Shown in pieces: positions 54,561 to 63,174 of a stretch of 64,000 nt of DNA. The stretch is taken from NCBI RefSeq assembly GCF_016937655.1, contig NZ_JAFHKL010000002.1, forward strand, positions 420,236 to 484,235. The letters are read 5' to 3'. A program made the translations under genes and the position numbers. Position 1 is the first letter of the stretch, and each line of letters starts with the position of its first letter. The notes beneath the pieces are model-generated. The model was given only the letters and a program-made list of their open reading frames with translations. It did no database searches and was not told where the DNA came from. The DNA comes from Chromobacterium alkanivorans (GTDB taxonomy: Bacteria > Pseudomonadota > Gammaproteobacteria > Burkholderiales > Chromobacteriaceae).

Positions 54561-54783
54561 TTTCCATTCAACCTTATCGTCAGGCGTGCCCGCGGTCGTT
54601 TCCCGGCGCACGCTGCAAAGGTAGAGCTTTTTGACTAATAAATAGTTCCAATTACGATAAATGCATGATAAATGCTATTTAATTAATATAAAAAAGCCGC
54701 GGCTTGGCGCCAAACCATGAATCCAGGCTTGCCAGCCCCCCGATCCTGATTTAGATTGCGCTGCGACTCATGGGAAACCTGCA

Positions 54784-55113
54784 TTGAGACTTTCGGCGTT
54801 CACATTCATCTCCCGGCTGGCCCTGCTGCTGTTCATCCTCTGCCAGGCCTTGCCGCTCGCCGGCGCCGCCGCTCACGCCGACGGCGCGCTCAGCCGCGCC
54901 GGCTCCTCCTATGCCGCCGGCGCGACGCCAGCGGCAAACGGCGGCCACGCGCACTGCGCCGGCAGTCCGAGCGGCTGCGGAGAGTGCCAGGCCTTGCCCA
55001 GCGCAAGCCCGGTCATGACGACGAACGCGGCGAAGCCGGACTGGCCCGACTACACAGACGCCCTGCCCCTGCGGCTGCCGCACGCGCCTCCGCGCCGGCC
55101 GCCTCGCATCTGA
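54784..55113 (+). CDS. Small secreted His/Cys-containing protein
   Basis: Putative protein of 109 residues with a hydrophobic signal peptide (ISRLALLLFILCQALPLAGA). The mature part has HAHCAGSPSGCGECQALP, a possible metal-binding cluster, and a Pro/Arg-rich end. The start is TTG at 54784 and no ATG lies nearby, so the call is tentative. It resembles small periplasmic proteins of unknown function near metal or copper genes, but no such neighbour is present. motA follows 93 bases later. Confidence 0.5.
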   Translation: MRLSAFTFISRLALLLFILCQALPLAGAAAHADGALSRAGSSYAAGATPAANGGHAHCAGSPSGCGECQALPSASPVMTTNAAKPDWPDYTDALPLRLPHAPPRRPPRI

Positions 55114-55206
55114 GTGTTCCGCCTTCTTTATCTAGCAAACGCGCCGCGCTCGCCGCGGCCGCGCGCCGGCATCGCGCCGGCCTGACTTCGCTTGGGACTA
55201 CCACAT

Positions 55207-56067
55207 ATGAATGTAATCATCGGCTACCTCGTCGTAATCGGCATGATCTTCGGCGCCTTCCTGCTCCACGGCGGCGCCATCGGCGCCATTCTCTCCGCGA
55301 TGCCCACCGAAATGATGGCGATCCTGGGCGGCGCGCTCGGCGCCTTCATCGTCGCCAACCAGACCAAGAACCTGAAAGCGGTGGCGCGCGCGCTGCCCGC
55401 CGCGCTCAAGGGTTCGCGCCACGACAAGGCCCGCGCGCTGGATTTGCTCAGCCTGCTGTACGAATTGCAGGTCAAGGCGCGCAAGGAAGGCATGATGGCC
55501 CTGGAGGCCGATGTCGACGCGCCGCAGCAGAGCCCGATCTTCAACAAGTATCCGGTCATCGCCGGCGACCACCACGCGCTAGGCTTCATCCGCGACTACC
55601 TGCGCATCATGGTCAGCGGCAATCTGAACGCCTTCGAGATAGAAAACCTGATGGACGTGGAGCTGGACACCCACCATCAGGAAGGCATGGCGCCCATCGC
55701 CGCCATCCAGCGCCTGGGCGACGCCTTGCCGGCCTTCGGCATCGTCGCCGCCGTGCTGGGCGTGGTCAACACCATGGCTTCGGTCGGCGCGCCGCCGGCG
55801 GTGCTGGGCGGCATGATAGGCTCGGCGCTGGTGGGCACCTTCCTCGGCATCTTGCTGTCCTACGGCATGGTGTCGCCGCTGGGCGCGCTGCTGGAACAGA
55901 AGCTGGACGAGGACAGCAAGGAATTGCAATGTATCAAGACCGTGCTGCTGGCCGGCATGCAAGGATATCCGCCGCCCAGCGCCATCGAGTTCGGCCGCAA
56001 GGTACTGTTTTCCAGCGAGCGGCCGGAATTCGAGGAGCTGGAGCAGCGCATCAAGAGCCTGCGCTAG
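55207..56067 (+). CDS. motA: Flagellar motor stator protein MotA
   Basis: Protein of 286 residues with four transmembrane helices (about 3-22, 33-50, 172-192, 204-225), matching MotA. The cytoplasmic loop between helices 2 and 3 has the conserved charged cluster near LLSLLYELQVKARKEG, with Arg and Glu that contact FliG. The Pro residues in helices 3 and 4 (LPAFGIVAAVLG) are present. MotA forms proton channels with MotB. No motB gene follows; the next gene is on the other strand and overlaps this one by 17 bases at the 3' ends. Confidence 0.93.
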   Translation: MNVIIGYLVVIGMIFGAFLLHGGAIGAILSAMPTEMMAILGGALGAFIVANQTKNLKAVARALPAALKGSRHDKARALDLLSLLYELQVKARKEGMMALEADVDAPQQSPIFNKYPVIAGDHHALGFIRDYLRIMVSGNLNAFEIENLMDVELDTHHQEGMAPIAAIQRLGDALPAFGIVAAVLGVVNTMASVGAPPAVLGGMIGSALVGTFLGILLSYGMVSPLGALLEQKLDEDSKELQCIKTVLLAGMQGYPPPSAIEFGRKVLFSSERPEFEELEQRIKSLR

Positions 56068-57025
56068 ACTCGCTGGCCAAGGGAATCAGCTCCGCGGCGT
56101 CCACCCCCAGGCCGAACTCGCCGCCAAGCCGCAATTCCGCGCCCAGGCTCGCCGCCTCGCGCGCGGACAAGCTCAGACTCAGCCGCCCCGCCTGCGCAGC
56201 CACCTCAACGCGGGCGCCGTCCGCCAGCCAAGTCAGCGATTCTATCCGCGCCGGCGGCTGCTGCGGCCCCAGCCGCAACGCGTGCCCCGGCACCACCGCG
56301 TGCTCCAACACGTTTTCATAGCCGATGAAGCGCGCCAGCCACGCATTCGCCGGCCTGGCCAGCAATTGTCGCGGCGCGGCGCATTGCACGATGCGCCCCT
56401 GGTGCAGCACGGCGGCGCGGTGCGCCATCGCGAACGCCTCCTCCCGGTCATGCGTGACCAGGATGGCCGGTATCCCCGACTCCGCCAGCAACTGCGCGAA
56501 CTCCGCTTGCAGCTGGCCGCGCAAATGCGCGTCCAGGCTGGAAAACGGCTCATCCAGCAGCAAGAGCCGCGGCCGGGTCACCAGCGCGCGCGCCAGCGCC
56601 ACCCGCTGCTGCTCGCCGCCGGACAAGGTCCAGACCTTGCGCCGCTGATAGCCGCCCAGGCCCAGCCGCTCCAGCATCGCCGCCGCCGCGCCGGCGGCCT
56701 GGGCGCGGGACTGCCCGTGCTCGATCAGGCCGAACATCACATTGCCCGCCACGTCCAGATGCGGAAACAGGGCGAAGTCCTGGAACATCAGCGCGAAGCC
56801 GCGCCGCTCCGGCGGCAGGCCGGTGATGTCCTCGCCGTCGAAACGAACGGCGCCGCCGTCCAGCGGCAGCAGGCCGGCGATGATTTTCAGCAAGCTGCTT
56901 TTGCCGCAGCCGGACGGCCCCAGCAGGGCCAGGGTCTCCCCGGCCGCCACCTGCAGCGATATGCCGTCCGCCGCCACCCGCGCGCCGAAACGCTTTTCAA
57001 TTGCTCTGAGCTCAAGCACGCCCAT
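56051..57025 (-). CDS. thiQ: Thiamine ABC transporter ATP-binding protein
   Basis: ABC ATPase of 324 residues: Walker A GPSGCGKSS near residue 36, Q-loop FQDFALFPHL, signature LSGGEQQRVALARAL, Walker B LLLLDEPFSSLDA and His-loop VTHDREEAFA. The C-terminal 90 residues form a TOBE-like domain, which makes it longer than E. coli ThiQ and more like PotA or FbpC. Operon membership with thiB, thiP and the TPP riboswitch supports thiamine uptake. Its start overlaps the thiP end by 14 bases. Confidence 0.9.
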   Translation of the reverse strand: MGVLELRAIEKRFGARVAADGISLQVAAGETLALLGPSGCGKSSLLKIIAGLLPLDGGAVRFDGEDITGLPPERRGFALMFQDFALFPHLDVAGNVMFGLIEHGQSRAQAAGAAAAMLERLGLGGYQRRKVWTLSGGEQQRVALARALVTRPRLLLLDEPFSSLDAHLRGQLQAEFAQLLAESGIPAILVTHDREEAFAMAHRAAVLHQGRIVQCAAPRQLLARPANAWLARFIGYENVLEHAVVPGHALRLGPQQPPARIESLTWLADGARVEVAAQAGRLSLSLSAREAASLGAELRLGGEFGLGVDAAELIPLASESSAGS

Positions 57026-58565
57026 CTCCTTTCTCCGGTTCGCCCGGCCGCGCCGCGCCGCTTTCGATCACGGCGAAGGCCAGCGTCGCCAGCACCATCA
57101 GCAGGCCCGACAACAACATCGCCGCGTCCGCGTTGGCCTGACCGGGCCGGCCCAGCTTCTGATAAATCAAGGTGGTCAGGGTCAGCCACTCCGGCCGGGA
57201 CAGGAACAAGGTGACCGCGAACTCCCCCACCGCGGTGGCGGCGGCGAAGGCCAGGCCGCGCCGCAGGGCGGGCTGAAGCAGGGGCCAGATCACCCGCCGG
57301 AACGCCCGCCAGGGATTGGCGCCCAAGGAGCGCGCCGCCTGCGCCAGCTGTTCCGGCATGCCGTCCAGCGCCGCGCCGGCGGCCTTGGCGACGAAGGGAT
57401 AGGCCAACAAGACATAGGCCGCCAGCAGCATGCTCAGATCTGCGCTCCAGCGCGGATACAGCAGCAACAGGCCAAAGGCCACGCATACCGGCGACACCAC
57501 AAAGGGCAGAAACGCCAGAGCCCGCAGCCACAGCCAGCGCCCGGCGGCCAGCGCGTGGCACAGGCCCAGCAGGCCGGACAGCAACACGGTCAGCAAGGTG
57601 AAGCGCGCCGAATTGAACAAGGCCAGCCGCAGCTCCTCGTCCCACAGCGCGGCCAGACCGTCGAGCGCGGACAGCGCTTTCCACAGCACCGCCAGCAAGG
57701 GCAAGCCGGCGAAGGCCAGCAAGATGGCGAGGGCCGCCGTCAGCCAGGCCCGCTCCGTCCACGTCCGCGCGGGCGCCGGAAGCAGCGGCTCGCAAGGCGT
57801 CGGCACGCCCAGCCGCGCCTCCAGCCAGGCATAGACCGCGGCGACGCCGCCGGCCACCAACAGGCTCAGCAGCGCCAGCGCGCCGGCGTCGGCCAGGTTC
57901 AACTCATACGCCACCAGCGTGTAGATCTCGACTTCCACCGTCGCATAGCGCTGGCCGCCCAGCAGCAAGGCCAGGCCGAAACCGGAGAAGCAATACAGGA
58001 AGACCAGACAAAGATTGGGCAACAGCCAGGGCAGCGCCGCCGGCCATTCCACACGCCAGAACGCGCGCCAGCGGCCGGAGCCCAGGCTGCGGGCCGCGGC
58101 CAGCCGGCTGGCCGGCACTTGGGCGAAACCGTCGGCGGCGGCACGAATCACCAGCGGCAGATTGAAGAACAGATTGCCGTACAGCAACAGCCAGGGCGAG
58201 TCCTGCAGGTTCAGCCCGCTCAAGCCCTGCGGGCCGAACAGCGCCAACACGCCGACGCCGGCGACCAGGGTGGGCATCACGAAGGGCAGCATCAGCAGGC
58301 GCAGCGCCAGGCCGCGCCCGGCGAAGCGGAAGCGCGCCAGCGCCCACGCCGCCGGCACGCCTAGCAGCAAGGCCAGCACGCAGGTCGCCCCGCCCTGCAG
58401 CAGCGACCACAGCATGCGCCAGCGCAGATAGGAATCGCTCAGCAAACCGAAGGACGGCAGCCCGCCGCCTTCCTGCAGCAGCCGCGCCAGCGGCGAGGCG
58501 GACATCGCCAGCAAAAACAGCAAGGGAGGCGCCGCCAGCAACAGGCGGCTCCGACGGCTCAACAT
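57012..58565 (-). CDS. thiP: Thiamine ABC transporter permease
   Basis: Protein of 517 residues with about twelve helices in two homologous halves, each ending in an EAA-type loop (AAARSLGSGRWRAFWRVEWP near 171 and AARSLGANPWRAFRRVIWP near 407). This is the fused ThiP/FbpB layout. It forms the channel for thiamine delivered by ThiB. The start at 58565 overlaps the acetyltransferase stop as TGATG. Confidence 0.92.
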   Translation of the reverse strand: MLSRRSRLLLAAPPLLFLLAMSASPLARLLQEGGGLPSFGLLSDSYLRWRMLWSLLQGGATCVLALLLGVPAAWALARFRFAGRGLALRLLMLPFVMPTLVAGVGVLALFGPQGLSGLNLQDSPWLLLYGNLFFNLPLVIRAAADGFAQVPASRLAAARSLGSGRWRAFWRVEWPAALPWLLPNLCLVFLYCFSGFGLALLLGGQRYATVEVEIYTLVAYELNLADAGALALLSLLVAGGVAAVYAWLEARLGVPTPCEPLLPAPARTWTERAWLTAALAILLAFAGLPLLAVLWKALSALDGLAALWDEELRLALFNSARFTLLTVLLSGLLGLCHALAAGRWLWLRALAFLPFVVSPVCVAFGLLLLYPRWSADLSMLLAAYVLLAYPFVAKAAGAALDGMPEQLAQAARSLGANPWRAFRRVIWPLLQPALRRGLAFAAATAVGEFAVTLFLSRPEWLTLTTLIYQKLGRPGQANADAAMLLSGLLMVLATLAFAVIESGAARPGEPEKGDGRA

Positions 58566-59113
58566 CAAGACTGCGTTCCCTTCAGCGGCCAACGGGCGGT
58601 CAACACATCCTCCACCCCGTCCTCGTCCGCGCTCTGCCCCGCCTTGACGAAACCCAGTCCGGCGGCCAGCGCTTGCGACGGCAGATTGTCCGGCGCGATG
58701 GACAGCACCAGCCGCGTCGCGCCGGCCAGGGCCGCCCAGGCGCCCATCGCCAGCACCGCCTCGCGGGCGTAACCCTGGCGGCGGTAATCCGGATAAATCG
58801 TATAGCCCAGCTCCACGTCGCCGTAGCCGCCCAAATAAGGATGGCCGGGCAAGGAGTGGAAGTTAGCGTGGCCAACCATCGCCATGTCTTCGCGTCGCAA
58901 CAGCGCCCGCACCGACCACGGCGCATAGGCCGGGTCCTGGGCGATATCGTCCAGGCGCAAGGCCATCAGCGCCTGCTCGTCCAGCCAGGCCGCCGCCAGC
59001 GGCGCGCCCAGCCATTCGGCCGCCGTCTCCGGCTCGCCGGCCAGGCAACTGCGCAATACGCGCGGGTCCAGATGCCGCAGCAACAGCCGCGGCGATTCGA
59101 TATCGGGGATCAT
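58565..59113 (-). CDS. GNAT-family N-acetyltransferase inside the thi operon
   Basis: Protein of 182 residues of the RimJ/RimL-type GNAT group: ESPRLLLRHLDP near the N-terminus, DVELGYTIYPDYRRQGYARE with the acetyl-CoA loop (RRQGYA) and NLPSQALAAGLGFVKAG. It lies between thiB and thiP with ATGA and TGATG overlaps on both sides, so it is co-translated with the transporter. Substrate is unknown; an amine of thiamine salvage is possible but unproven. Confidence 0.88.
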   Translation of the reverse strand: MIPDIESPRLLLRHLDPRVLRSCLAGEPETAAEWLGAPLAAAWLDEQALMALRLDDIAQDPAYAPWSVRALLRREDMAMVGHANFHSLPGHPYLGGYGDVELGYTIYPDYRRQGYAREAVLAMGAWAALAGATRLVLSIAPDNLPSQALAAGLGFVKAGQSADEDGVEDVLTARWPLKGTQS

Positions 59114-60126
59114 TGACCGCCTTTCAAAACGATCCTGGTCCAGCGCGCCACCCACTGGCGCGAGCGCTCGGCGATCGCCTTGCTGTCCGGGGTGTCGTGC
59201 GCGGCCGGCTGTTCGGCGAAACGGTAGACCGGATCCAGGGCCACCTTGTCCATCACCGGATACATCCACATGGTGGTGGTCACGTCTTTCTGCACCGCCT
59301 CGGAGCGCAGGAAGGCGATGAACTTCTCGCCCAGCGCCGCTTCCTTGCCGCCCTTGACCAGGGCCGCGCCCTCCACCTGGCGGAACACTCCGCCTTTCAG
59401 CGGCAGATTGCCGGTGGGCGCGTCGTTCAGCTTCTGTTTGCTGTAGAACACCTCGGCGGCCGGGCTGGTGGCGTAGCTGACCACCAGCGGCCGGCTGCCG
59501 CCGTTCTTGGAAAAATCGGTGTAATAGGACTCGCTCCAACCCTTGCTGACCTTGAGCCCGTTGTCGCGCAAACGGCCCCAGAAGGCGAAGGCCTTGTCCT
59601 CGCCCATGGCGGCGACGGTGGACAGCATGAAGGCGAGGCCCGGGCTGGAAGTGGCCGGATTCTGCACCACCAGCAGGTTCTTGTAGGCCGGCTTGGTCAA
59701 GTCCTCCAGCGTTTTGGGCAGCGCCAGTTGGCGCTGGGCGAACCAGGCCTTGTCGTAATTGAGCGTGACGTAGCCGTAATCTATGCTCACCGCGCCGGGC
59801 AGGACGGCCTTGCCGCCCTGGGCCAGCGCCGCCGGCACCGGCGCCAGCACTCCGGCCTGCTGCGCCTTGCCGATCAGGCTGTTGTCGATGCCGAACACCA
59901 CGTCGGCGATGGGATTGGCCTTGGTCAGGATCAGCTTGTTCAGCATCTCGCCGGCGTCTCCGGCCTTGATGATGGACACCTTGGCGCCGTTCTGTTTTTC
60001 AAACTCGGCCAGCAAGGGTTTGGACACCGTGAACGAGCTGTGCGACAGCACGCGCAACTCCGCCGCCGACGCGCTCAGGCTGGCGGCCGCCAGCGCGGCT
60101 GCGATCAAAGAGGGAAAACACTTCAT
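59110..60126 (-). CDS. thiB: Thiamine-binding periplasmic protein
   Basis: Protein of 338 residues with a signal peptide (about 1-21, ending SASAAE). It matches ThiB: LRVLSHSSFTVSKPLLAEFE, KAGDAGEMLNKLIL and GFGIDNSLI-type residues (VVFGIDNSLIGKA), and a tail with MYPVMDKVALDPVYRFAEQP. It captures thiamine or its phosphates. The start at 60126 has a GGAG site seven bases ahead; an in-frame ATG lies two codons upstream. A TPP riboswitch begins about 65 bases upstream. Confidence 0.95.
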   Translation of the reverse strand: MKCFPSLIAAALAAASLSASAAELRVLSHSSFTVSKPLLAEFEKQNGAKVSIIKAGDAGEMLNKLILTKANPIADVVFGIDNSLIGKAQQAGVLAPVPAALAQGGKAVLPGAVSIDYGYVTLNYDKAWFAQRQLALPKTLEDLTKPAYKNLLVVQNPATSSPGLAFMLSTVAAMGEDKAFAFWGRLRDNGLKVSKGWSESYYTDFSKNGGSRPLVVSYATSPAAEVFYSKQKLNDAPTGNLPLKGGVFRQVEGAALVKGGKEAALGEKFIAFLRSEAVQKDVTTTMWMYPVMDKVALDPVYRFAEQPAAHDTPDSKAIAERSRQWVARWTRIVLKGGQ

Positions 60127-60189
60127 GGACATCTCCGTACACAATGACAATTGGCCGGAGCAAGCGGAATGCGGGCCGCGCCCGCGCAT

Positions 60190-60268
60190 CACGCTCCCTC
60201 CGCTGGCATGACCCAGATCAGGTTGCAGGGTATTTTCTCAGCCCGCGCCGCGGACACCCCTGGTGACA
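60190..60268 (-). ncRNA. TPP riboswitch (THI element)
   Basis: Read on the minus strand, the element has the conserved blocks GGGGTG, GGCTGAGA, ATACCC, AACCTGATCTGGGT and ATGCCAGCGGAGGGA in order. This is the standard TPP-sensing fold. It lies in the leader of thiB and would lower expression of thiB-GNAT-thiP-thiQ when thiamine pyrophosphate is plentiful, most likely by blocking translation since no strong terminator lies between it and the start. Confidence 0.96.
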
Positions 60269-60410
60269 GCGCGCCAGTATACCGCAGCGGCCGCGCGCTG
60301 ACAGCCAACACTCTTTAACAGAGTCGGCCGGCGGCTTAACACGCCGACGACAAGCGCCTTCTAAGCTGAATGCATGCCTGCGCCACGCCGGGCGCCCCGG
60401 GAGACCATGT

Positions 60411-61931
60411 TTGAACCCCATGCCGACCCTATGCCGGCCGCTGACGACAGCGGCGTCCGCCATCCCTTACATCGCCAAGACCAGGCGCCGCGCCGCGTCC
60501 GCCCTCTTGCTGGCCGCGCTCTGCCTGCCGGCGCTGGCTCAGGCCGGCATCGGCGTCGCCGGCGCGCGCCACTTGCTGTCCCGGACCGGTTTCGGCGCCA
60601 ATCCGGCGCAAATCGCCGTCTACGCGCCGCTGAGCCGCGAAGCCGCGGTGGACCGGTTGCTGGCCAATACCCGCGCCAGCGCCGCCACGCCGCCGCCGGC
60701 CTGGATCGACGAAGCCTTCGAGCGGCCGGGACAACCCAATCTGAGCGAGGACGAGAAGAAAGCGCTGCAAAAGCTGCGCGCCGAGCACGCGGTGGAACTA
60801 CGCGGCTGGTGGCTGAACGAGATGCGCTACACCTCGTCGCCGCTCAGCGAAAAAATGACCTTGTTCTGGCACAACCACTTCGTCTCCGCGCTGGACAAGG
60901 TGCGCTCGCCGCAACTGATGTATCGACAAAACGCCTTGTTGCGCCAATACGCGCTGGGCAATTTCGGCGACATGCTGCACGCCGTCGCCCGCGATCCGGC
61001 GATGATGCGCTATCTGGACACCGCCAATAACCGCAAGGGCCAGCCCAATGAGAACTTCGCGCGCGAAGTGATGGAGCTGTTCACCCTGGGCGAAGGCCAT
61101 TACAGCGAACAGGACATCCGCGAAGCCGCCCGCGCCTTCACCGGCTGGGGGCTGGATCGCGACGAGCGCTTCGTCAAGCGCCCGCGCTTGCACGACGACG
61201 GCGACAAGCTGATCTTCGGCCAGCGCGGCGATTTCGACGGCGACACCGTGCTGGACCTGCTGCTGCAACAGCCGGCCGTCGCCGACTTCATCACCGCCAA
61301 GCTGTGGAAGGCCTTCATTTCGCCCCAGCCGGACCCTGCCGCCGTCAAACGGCTGGCCGCCGGCTTCCGCAACAGCCGCTACGAAATCAAGCCCCTGCTG
61401 CGCGCGATATTGCTGAGCCCCCAGTTCTGGAACAGCCAGGGCCAGTTGGTGAAGTCGCCGCTGGAACTGACCCTGGGCACGCTGGTCACCTTCGACCTCA
61501 GCCCGCCGGACTGGCGCGCGCTGGCCGGGCTCAACCGCCAACTGGGCCAGGACGTGTTCGCGCCGCCCAACGTCAAAGGCTGGCCGGGCGGCGAAGCCTG
61601 GATCAACAGCGCCACCTTGCTGAGCCGCAAACAGTTTCTGGACCGCATCGCCCGCGACGCCGCGCCGGCGCGCAACGCCTTTGCGCTGCCGGACGGCGGC
61701 ATGAACGAAATGCAAGGCCGCGAGGCGCGCATCAACCGGCTGGCGGCCGCCGGTCTGCGCTCGCTCAAGCTGCAGCCTGACGAATGGAGCGCCATCTATC
61801 AGATCCGCAGCGCTCAGGACGCCGCCAAATTCTTGCTGGCGCTGCCGCCGGCCAATCCCCTGCCCGACTCCCTCAGCGGCGCGCAAGCCATCGCCCCGCT
61901 GCTGCTGGACCCGGTTTACCAAGTCCATTGA
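60411..61931 (+). CDS. DUF1800 family secreted protein
   Basis: Protein of about 506 residues matching DUF1800. A hydrophobic N-terminal signal (ALLLAALCLPALAQAG) precedes ARHLLSRTGFGANPAQI; central marks are FWHNHFVSALDKV and NFAREVMELFTLGEGHYSEQ. Proteins of this family are exported and nearly always paired with a DUF1501 protein, as here (next gene after 11 bases). Function is unknown. The TTG at 60411 has a GGGAG site; the ATG at 60420, three codons in, is the alternative. Confidence 0.9.
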   Translation: MNPMPTLCRPLTTAASAIPYIAKTRRRAASALLLAALCLPALAQAGIGVAGARHLLSRTGFGANPAQIAVYAPLSREAAVDRLLANTRASAATPPPAWIDEAFERPGQPNLSEDEKKALQKLRAEHAVELRGWWLNEMRYTSSPLSEKMTLFWHNHFVSALDKVRSPQLMYRQNALLRQYALGNFGDMLHAVARDPAMMRYLDTANNRKGQPNENFAREVMELFTLGEGHYSEQDIREAARAFTGWGLDRDERFVKRPRLHDDGDKLIFGQRGDFDGDTVLDLLLQQPAVADFITAKLWKAFISPQPDPAAVKRLAAGFRNSRYEIKPLLRAILLSPQFWNSQGQLVKSPLELTLGTLVTFDLSPPDWRALAGLNRQLGQDVFAPPNVKGWPGGEAWINSATLLSRKQFLDRIARDAAPARNAFALPDGGMNEMQGREARINRLAAAGLRSLKLQPDEWSAIYQIRSAQDAAKFLLALPPANPLPDSLSGAQAIAPLLLDPVYQVH

Positions 61932-61942
61932 GAGGTCCCGCC

Positions 61943-63124
61943 ATGTTCCAGCGACGCCAATTTCTCAAAGCCATGGCCGGCGGCCTGATGGTGTCCGTGC
62001 TGCCCAATCTGAGCTGGGCGCTGGCGCCGGCCGGCTATCAGCGCCTGCTGGTGCTGATCGAACTCAAGGGCGGCAACGACGGCCTCAACACCGTCGTCCC
62101 CTACGCCAGCCCCGACTATTACCGGCTGCGCCCCGGCATCGCCATTCCCCGCGAGCAAGCGCTGCCGCTGGACGAACGCCTGGGCCTGCACCCGGCCATG
62201 GCCGGCCTGCTCCCGCTGTGGCAGCAACAGGAACTGGCGGTGTTGCAAGGCGTTGGCTATCCCGACCCCAACCTGTCCCACTTCCGTTCCATCGAAATCT
62301 GGGAAACCGCGTCCAATAGCCAGCAATACCTGAGCGAGGGCTGGTTGAGCCGGCTGTTCCGCGAACAGCCGACGCCGCGCGGCTTCGCCGCCGACGGCGT
62401 GGTACTGTCCAGCCAGGCGCTGGGTCCGCTGGACGGCGGCGCGCGCGCGGTGGTGCTGAGCAATCCGCAAGATTTCGCGCGCCAGGCCAAGCTGGCGGCG
62501 GACCAGGGCCGCGCCGGCGCCAACGGCGCGCTGGGCCACATCCTCAAAGTGGAGGGCGACATCCGCCAGGCCGCCGCCGAGCTGGGCCAGCCGGCCAAGC
62601 CCGTGGCCGCGGCGGATTCGCCTATGGCCGCGCCGCGGCCGGCCGGAGCTTTCGCCCAGGCCGTTTCCACCCTGGCCGACACCCTGTCGCGCGGCGTGTC
62701 CATCGCCGTGGCCCGCATCACGCTGACCGGCTTCGACACCCACGGCAACCAGCTTCCCACCCAGGCCAGGCTGCTCGGCGAACTGGCCGACGGCATCGCC
62801 CTGCTGCGCACGCGCTTGCAGGCGCAAGGGCGCTGGGACGACACCCTGGTGCTCAGCTACGCCGAATTCGGCCGCCGTCCGCGCGAAAACGGCAACCGCG
62901 GCACCGACCACGGCACCGCCAACGTCCATTTCGCCGCCGGCGGCCGTGTGCGCGGCGGCCTGTACGGCCAAAGCCCGCCGCTGGCCGGCGTCGACGACGG
63001 CAATCTACCCTGCGCCATCGACTTCCGCCAGGTCTACGCCACCGCCATCCAGAGCTGGTGGGGCAAGGACGCCCGCAATGTGCTGGGCGGCCGTTTCGCC
63101 CCCCTGCCCATTCTCAAGACATGA
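61943..63124 (+). CDS. DUF1501 family protein, Tat-exported
   Basis: Protein of 393 residues with a twin-arginine signal (RRQFLKAMAGGLMVSVLP). The DUF1501 pattern is seen in LIELKGGNDGLNTVVPY near residue 35 and in HFRSIEIWETAS near 112; the family resembles alkaline-phosphatase-superfamily (sulfatase-like) folds. Partner of the DUF1800 protein encoded just upstream. Export by the Tat path suggests it folds or takes up a cofactor in the cytoplasm. The role is unknown. Confidence 0.9.
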   Translation: MFQRRQFLKAMAGGLMVSVLPNLSWALAPAGYQRLLVLIELKGGNDGLNTVVPYASPDYYRLRPGIAIPREQALPLDERLGLHPAMAGLLPLWQQQELAVLQGVGYPDPNLSHFRSIEIWETASNSQQYLSEGWLSRLFREQPTPRGFAADGVVLSSQALGPLDGGARAVVLSNPQDFARQAKLAADQGRAGANGALGHILKVEGDIRQAAAELGQPAKPVAAADSPMAAPRPAGAFAQAVSTLADTLSRGVSIAVARITLTGFDTHGNQLPTQARLLGELADGIALLRTRLQAQGRWDDTLVLSYAEFGRRPRENGNRGTDHGTANVHFAAGGRVRGGLYGQSPPLAGVDDGNLPCAIDFRQVYATAIQSWWGKDARNVLGGRFAPLPILKT

Positions 63125-63129
63125 AAAAA

Positions 63130-63149
63130 GCCGGCCCCTGAGGGCCGGC
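63130..63149 (-). terminator. Terminator after the RTX-type gene
   Basis: Eight-base-pair stem GCCGGCCC / GGGCCGGC with a four-base loop. On the minus strand it is followed by a run of six T residues. It separates the convergent DUF1501 and RTX-type genes. Confidence 0.85.
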
Positions 63150-63174
63150 CGTCTACAGAGATCAACTCAGCGAT

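Noticed and set aside
54694..54705. AAGCCGCGGCTT palindrome followed by a T-run on the minus strand
   Set aside because: With a minimal loop the stem is only about four pairs, and no minus-strand gene ends just before it, so a terminator call is not supported.
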